From Mytilus trossulus (taxonomy: Eukaryota > Mollusca > Bivalvia > Mytilida > Mytilidae), in NCBI RefSeq assembly GCF_036588685.1, contig NC_086383.1:316473-380472 (forward strand): 64,000 bases of DNA, written 5' to 3'. The notes under the pieces were generated by a model. That model saw only the letters and a list, made by a program, of their open reading frames with translations, searched no databases and was not told the DNA's origin. Below, piece by piece: positions 60,790 through 64,000 of the stretch (its first letter is position 1; each line of letters starts with the position of its first letter). Both the position numbers and the translations under genes were made by a program.

Positions 60790-61075
60790 TTTGCACCTGT
60801 CCTAAGTCAGGAGTCTGTTGACAATACTTGTCGTTTGTTTATGTAATTTATACGTGTTTCTCGTTTTTCTTTATTCATATAGATTGGACCGTTGGATTTT
60901 CCGTTTGAATGGTTTTACACAAGTAATTGTTGGGCCTTTTATAGCTATTTGTTCAATGTGATCCAAGGCTCCGTGTTGAAGGCCTTACATTGACCTATAA
61001 TGACTTATAATGGTTTACTTTTATATATTGTTATTTGGATTTAGAGTTGTCTCATTGCCACTCAGACCACATCTT
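60790..61075 (+). repeat. diverged family B repeat in block A'
   Basis: The duplicate of 47440-47740, differing by a few indels. Confidence 0.75.
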
Positions 61076-62594
61076 CCTATGTATATGTATTGGGTTAGTA
61101 AGAAACAATTGTTTAGCTATAATTCAAGGAATTTAATTTTCTTTTAAATTTTTTATTTTTTTATTTTATAGGCACTTTAATAGTTCACTTACTTGTTGAT
61201 CCATTGACAATTATACCACATCTGTAATCATTCTAAAACTGTAAAAACTACTTAATATTTGTTGTTCATTTGTATCTACATGTGGTTTCCTAAAACAATG
61301 TTAAATATCTTTATGTTCTGCTGTTGTTTCTTCAATGGTTGGGTCGGTATCTCTTAGACACATTCCACATTTCCGTTCTCATTTTTGTAACCTGACTGAC
61401 TCATTATCTATTATACTTCATATTTGTACGTTTTTAAAAACTATTCATAAACTTTTTAGTTCAATCTAATTTTTTTATATCTAAATGCGTTTAAATTGAT
61501 TTGATGAAAGTAGTATGCTGTTTTTCGTATCTTTATCAAACCGTTGTATATGGACAGCTCGAAAAAAAAATATCATTTATAAAAATATCCTTTAAACAGA
61601 ATAAAAATTTAAAACATCGCAAAATAAACCAATCTTATTTTTTACTCGTATTTCACTTCATTTTATTTCCTTTCTGTACATTTAAACAAGTATTAAACAC
61701 TTATGTATTTTTCTATATATTTATTAAATTATAAGCCAATAAAATTTCTCTAGGGGCAAAATTTGTAAATTTCCAGCAGGAAGATTTTCTATTTTTGTTT
61801 TCATCTACAATTGCCTCGTTTAATAATAGAAGTGTTGTGGAGGGCAGGGTCATTTTAACCACGATACTGTCTGAGGTAGAAAAGCCTTATTATTTGAAAA
61901 AAAAGTGCTGACTACTGGGCTTGTGATATCATATTTTAAATGTTTTGTTTATTTTGGGGCCCTGTAAAATGTTCACCTCTAAATTTTCCCGACATTGTGG
62001 TACAAACAGAAAATAGAAAAATATCAACGACAATTTGTTTAATTCCACCATATCTTGTTTATGTGTCTTGTCAGCACATGTGTTTTCTTTCAGTTGTCGT
62101 TTTTGTAGTGGCGAAGCTAGAGTATGTAGGTAGTGAGTTATCTCAATAGTACGATCATTTTTCAACTCATATTTCAATTTGAATTATTAAGACGGCCTAT
62201 TACTGTTAGTTTCATATTCTGACATACCATATCGCATTATTGTTATTTCTTCGTTATTGGTTTGAAATGAACAGAATCGCAAACAATGTGTGTCACTATT
62301 ACACGTGTATATTTGTATCAATAAAATATGAAGTAATCAATGGACTCTTTTATGCGATTTTCGGGAAAGGTATGTATAAAAATAAGAATGGAGTTGGGAT
62401 TCGACAGATGAATCATAAAGAAGAGATGTTGCGGTTAAGTCCATTGATATAAGTGATTTACTCAGTTAATCAGGTTTTCAATTTGATTGTTTAAACAAAA
62501 ACAATAAAATCAATGAATGTGTTTGTAGATAGATGTTTTTTTGTTCTGTTAAATTGTTACGTTTAAAAGTGTTACACGGTGACCACTGCTGTTC

Positions 62595-62815
62595 CCATGT
62601 TTTCATGTATTTGGTTTTGATGTTATATTTGTTATCCTCGTGGTGTATTGTCTGTTGCTTGGTCCGTTTCTGTGTGCTGTTGCGTTTCGATGTTGTGTCG
62701 TTGTTCTCCTCTTGTATGTAATGCGTTTCCCTCGGTTTTGGTTTGTTGCCCCGATTTTGTTTTTTGTCCATGGATTTATGAGTTTTGAACAGCGGTATAC
62801 TACTGTTGCCTTTAT
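62595..62815 (+). mobile_element. family D element in block B'
   Basis: Same family as 12180-12540 (GCTTGGTCCGTTTCTGTGTG, AATGCGTTTCCCTCGGTTTT). Block B lacks it at the matching site near 49965, so it is a recent insertion. Confidence 0.75.
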
Positions 62816-63334
62816 TTAACTATTTTATTCATTGTGTCTGTTTAGTAAACGCATCATTGTAAATGTAACGGAATTTGATGAGACTGTCATCAAAGTAAGT
62901 GGGTTAGTATTATGGAACTAGGTTTAATCCACCATTTTCTACATTTGAAAATGCCTCTACCAAGTCAGGAATATGACAGTTCTTGTTCAATCGTTTTTAA
63001 TGCGTTTTGTATTTTTATTTTGCCATGTCATTATGGACTTTCCGAATAGATTTTCCTCCAAGTTCAGTATTTTTTTGAGATTTTACTTTTTATATATCAT
63101 CTGAACAAGTGCTTCAAAATTATTCAACCAGGAAGGTTTTTGTTCTCTCCTTGCTCAACCTGTTAACCGACAGCTATACATATTTCAAGAGATATAGAGG
63201 TGGAAAGCAAACAAATGATTATAACTAAGGATTTGCATATCACAGAAGTTAATTACTTTAGCCGTATTTGGAACAACTTTTTTGGAATTTTTGGCCCTCG
63301 ATGGTCTTCAATTTTGTACTCGTTTGGCTTTTAA

Positions 63335-63428
63335 ATTTATTTGATCTGAGCGTCAATGATAAGTATTATGTAGACGAAACGCGCGTCTGGCGTATTAAAT
63401 TATAATCCTGGTACCTTTGATAACTATA
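63335..63428 (+). repeat. family A core copy
   Basis: TTTGATCTGAGCGTCAATGA, then GACGAAACGCGCGTCTGGCG and GGTACCTTTGATAACTAT. Confidence 0.85.
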
Positions 63429-64000
63429 TATCCAGGACTCCAATGAATGTTTTTCGTTTAATTGTTTTACATTTGTATTTTCGCGGCCTATTCCAACTTA
63501 CTAACGGGGTATGTTTGCTTATTATTCTCAGGTTGAGAATTATCTCAATAACTATCATACTACATATTTGTATGATTTTGAAAACTGTTAACTTAGAAAC
63601 TGTTTAGTCCAATCTTATGTATATCTTCATGCGTTGTCCTTAAATTGATTTAATTAAAAGTGTTATACTGTGTTTCGTATCTGTATCAAACCAGTGTATA
63701 TGCACAACTGGAATAAAATAACATCATCCCATGAACACAATGAAAGTTTAAAACATCGCAAAATAAACTTATCATAATTGCAACACGTTTTTCACTCCAT
63801 TTTATTTCTTCACTGTACAGTTAAACTAGTATTAAACACTTATAATAAGTATCCTTCTGTGTATTTAAGAAATTATAAGCAATGAAAGTTTCTTTATGAA
63901 CAAGAATTGTAAATGTCCAACAGGGCTGTCACATCTCGAATACACTGCTCTTGTAAAATAATGTTAGTTTATGATTTCAACTTTGATAATTTCTTTTTTT

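Larger units (their letters stand above)
56868..61906 (+). repeat. Segmental duplication block A'
   Basis: The copy of block A that follows paralogue 2. It starts with TTTACAATTAATTTGTATTA, similar to 42446 on. It lacks the expanded satellite and the family A insertions, and carries a family C insertion. The frames in it (for example 57184-57414 and 59603-59806) are not genes. Confidence 0.9.
61907..64000 (+). repeat. Segmental duplication block B', runs off the window
   Basis: Follows block B in order up to the poly-T before the N-terminal exon acceptor: GATTTCAACTTTGATAATTT then T-run, identical to 52621-52648. The next bases in B are AG and the exon. Confidence 0.9.

Overview
The window looks like nuclear DNA of a marine bivalve, most likely a mussel (Mytilidae, Mytilus-like). 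It is AT-rich and gene-poor, has spliced genes with GT..AG introns, and is packed with short interspersed repeats that I associate with mussel genomes (one carries CTGATGAG...GACGAAACGCG, another GTTGTCTCATTGGCAATCAT). The species assignment is an inference from these repeats and the protein families, not a search result.

Layout. 1-10 kb: no gene seen; a 1.37 kb inverted-repeat element with arrays of an ACGTGTCC motif (1962-3331), a tandem dimer of an interspersed repeat (4303-4988) and an array of about 85 bp units (6460-8260). 10.07-15.48 kb: a seven-exon gene that can be assembled exon by exon for a secreted 179-residue protein with 12 cysteines; its third exon is present three times in tandem, and two copies end in a stop. 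15.9-29.3 kb: transposon debris (a 211 bp MITE, a 5'-truncated L1/Tx1-type LINE, a MULE transposase fragment, and a long frameshifted copy of a multi-copy invertebrate ORF).

29.4-31.4 kb and 52.7-55.7 kb: two intact paralogues of the Mab-21/cGAS-like nucleotidyltransferase family (cGAS-like receptors, cGLRs), a family known to be expanded in bivalves. Both keep the GS motif, the DxD pair and a third acidic residue, plus a TPR-like C-terminus. The second has an upstream exon of 105 codons that joins it in phase, giving a 763-residue protein with an unrecognised N-terminal domain. Between them lie a CR1-like LINE tail, a broken Crypton-like tyrosine-recombinase gene (32.3-35.3 kb), a 265 bp satellite (35.8-37.8 kb) and 28 bp and 38 bp minisatellites.

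42.3-64.0 kb is a tandem segmental duplication. A relic of the same upstream exon at 42.3 kb is fused to 3'-flanking sequence; then come blocks A (42.4-49.3) and B (49.3-52.65), then the intact gene (52.65-55.7), then A' (56.9-61.9) and B' (61.9-64.0). The window stops about three bases before where the next copy of the upstream exon should start. This is therefore a stretch of an immune-type gene array expanding and contracting by unit duplication and deletion. Comparing A/B with A'/B' exposes filled and empty sites for several mobile elements, including a 1.5 kb TIR transposon.
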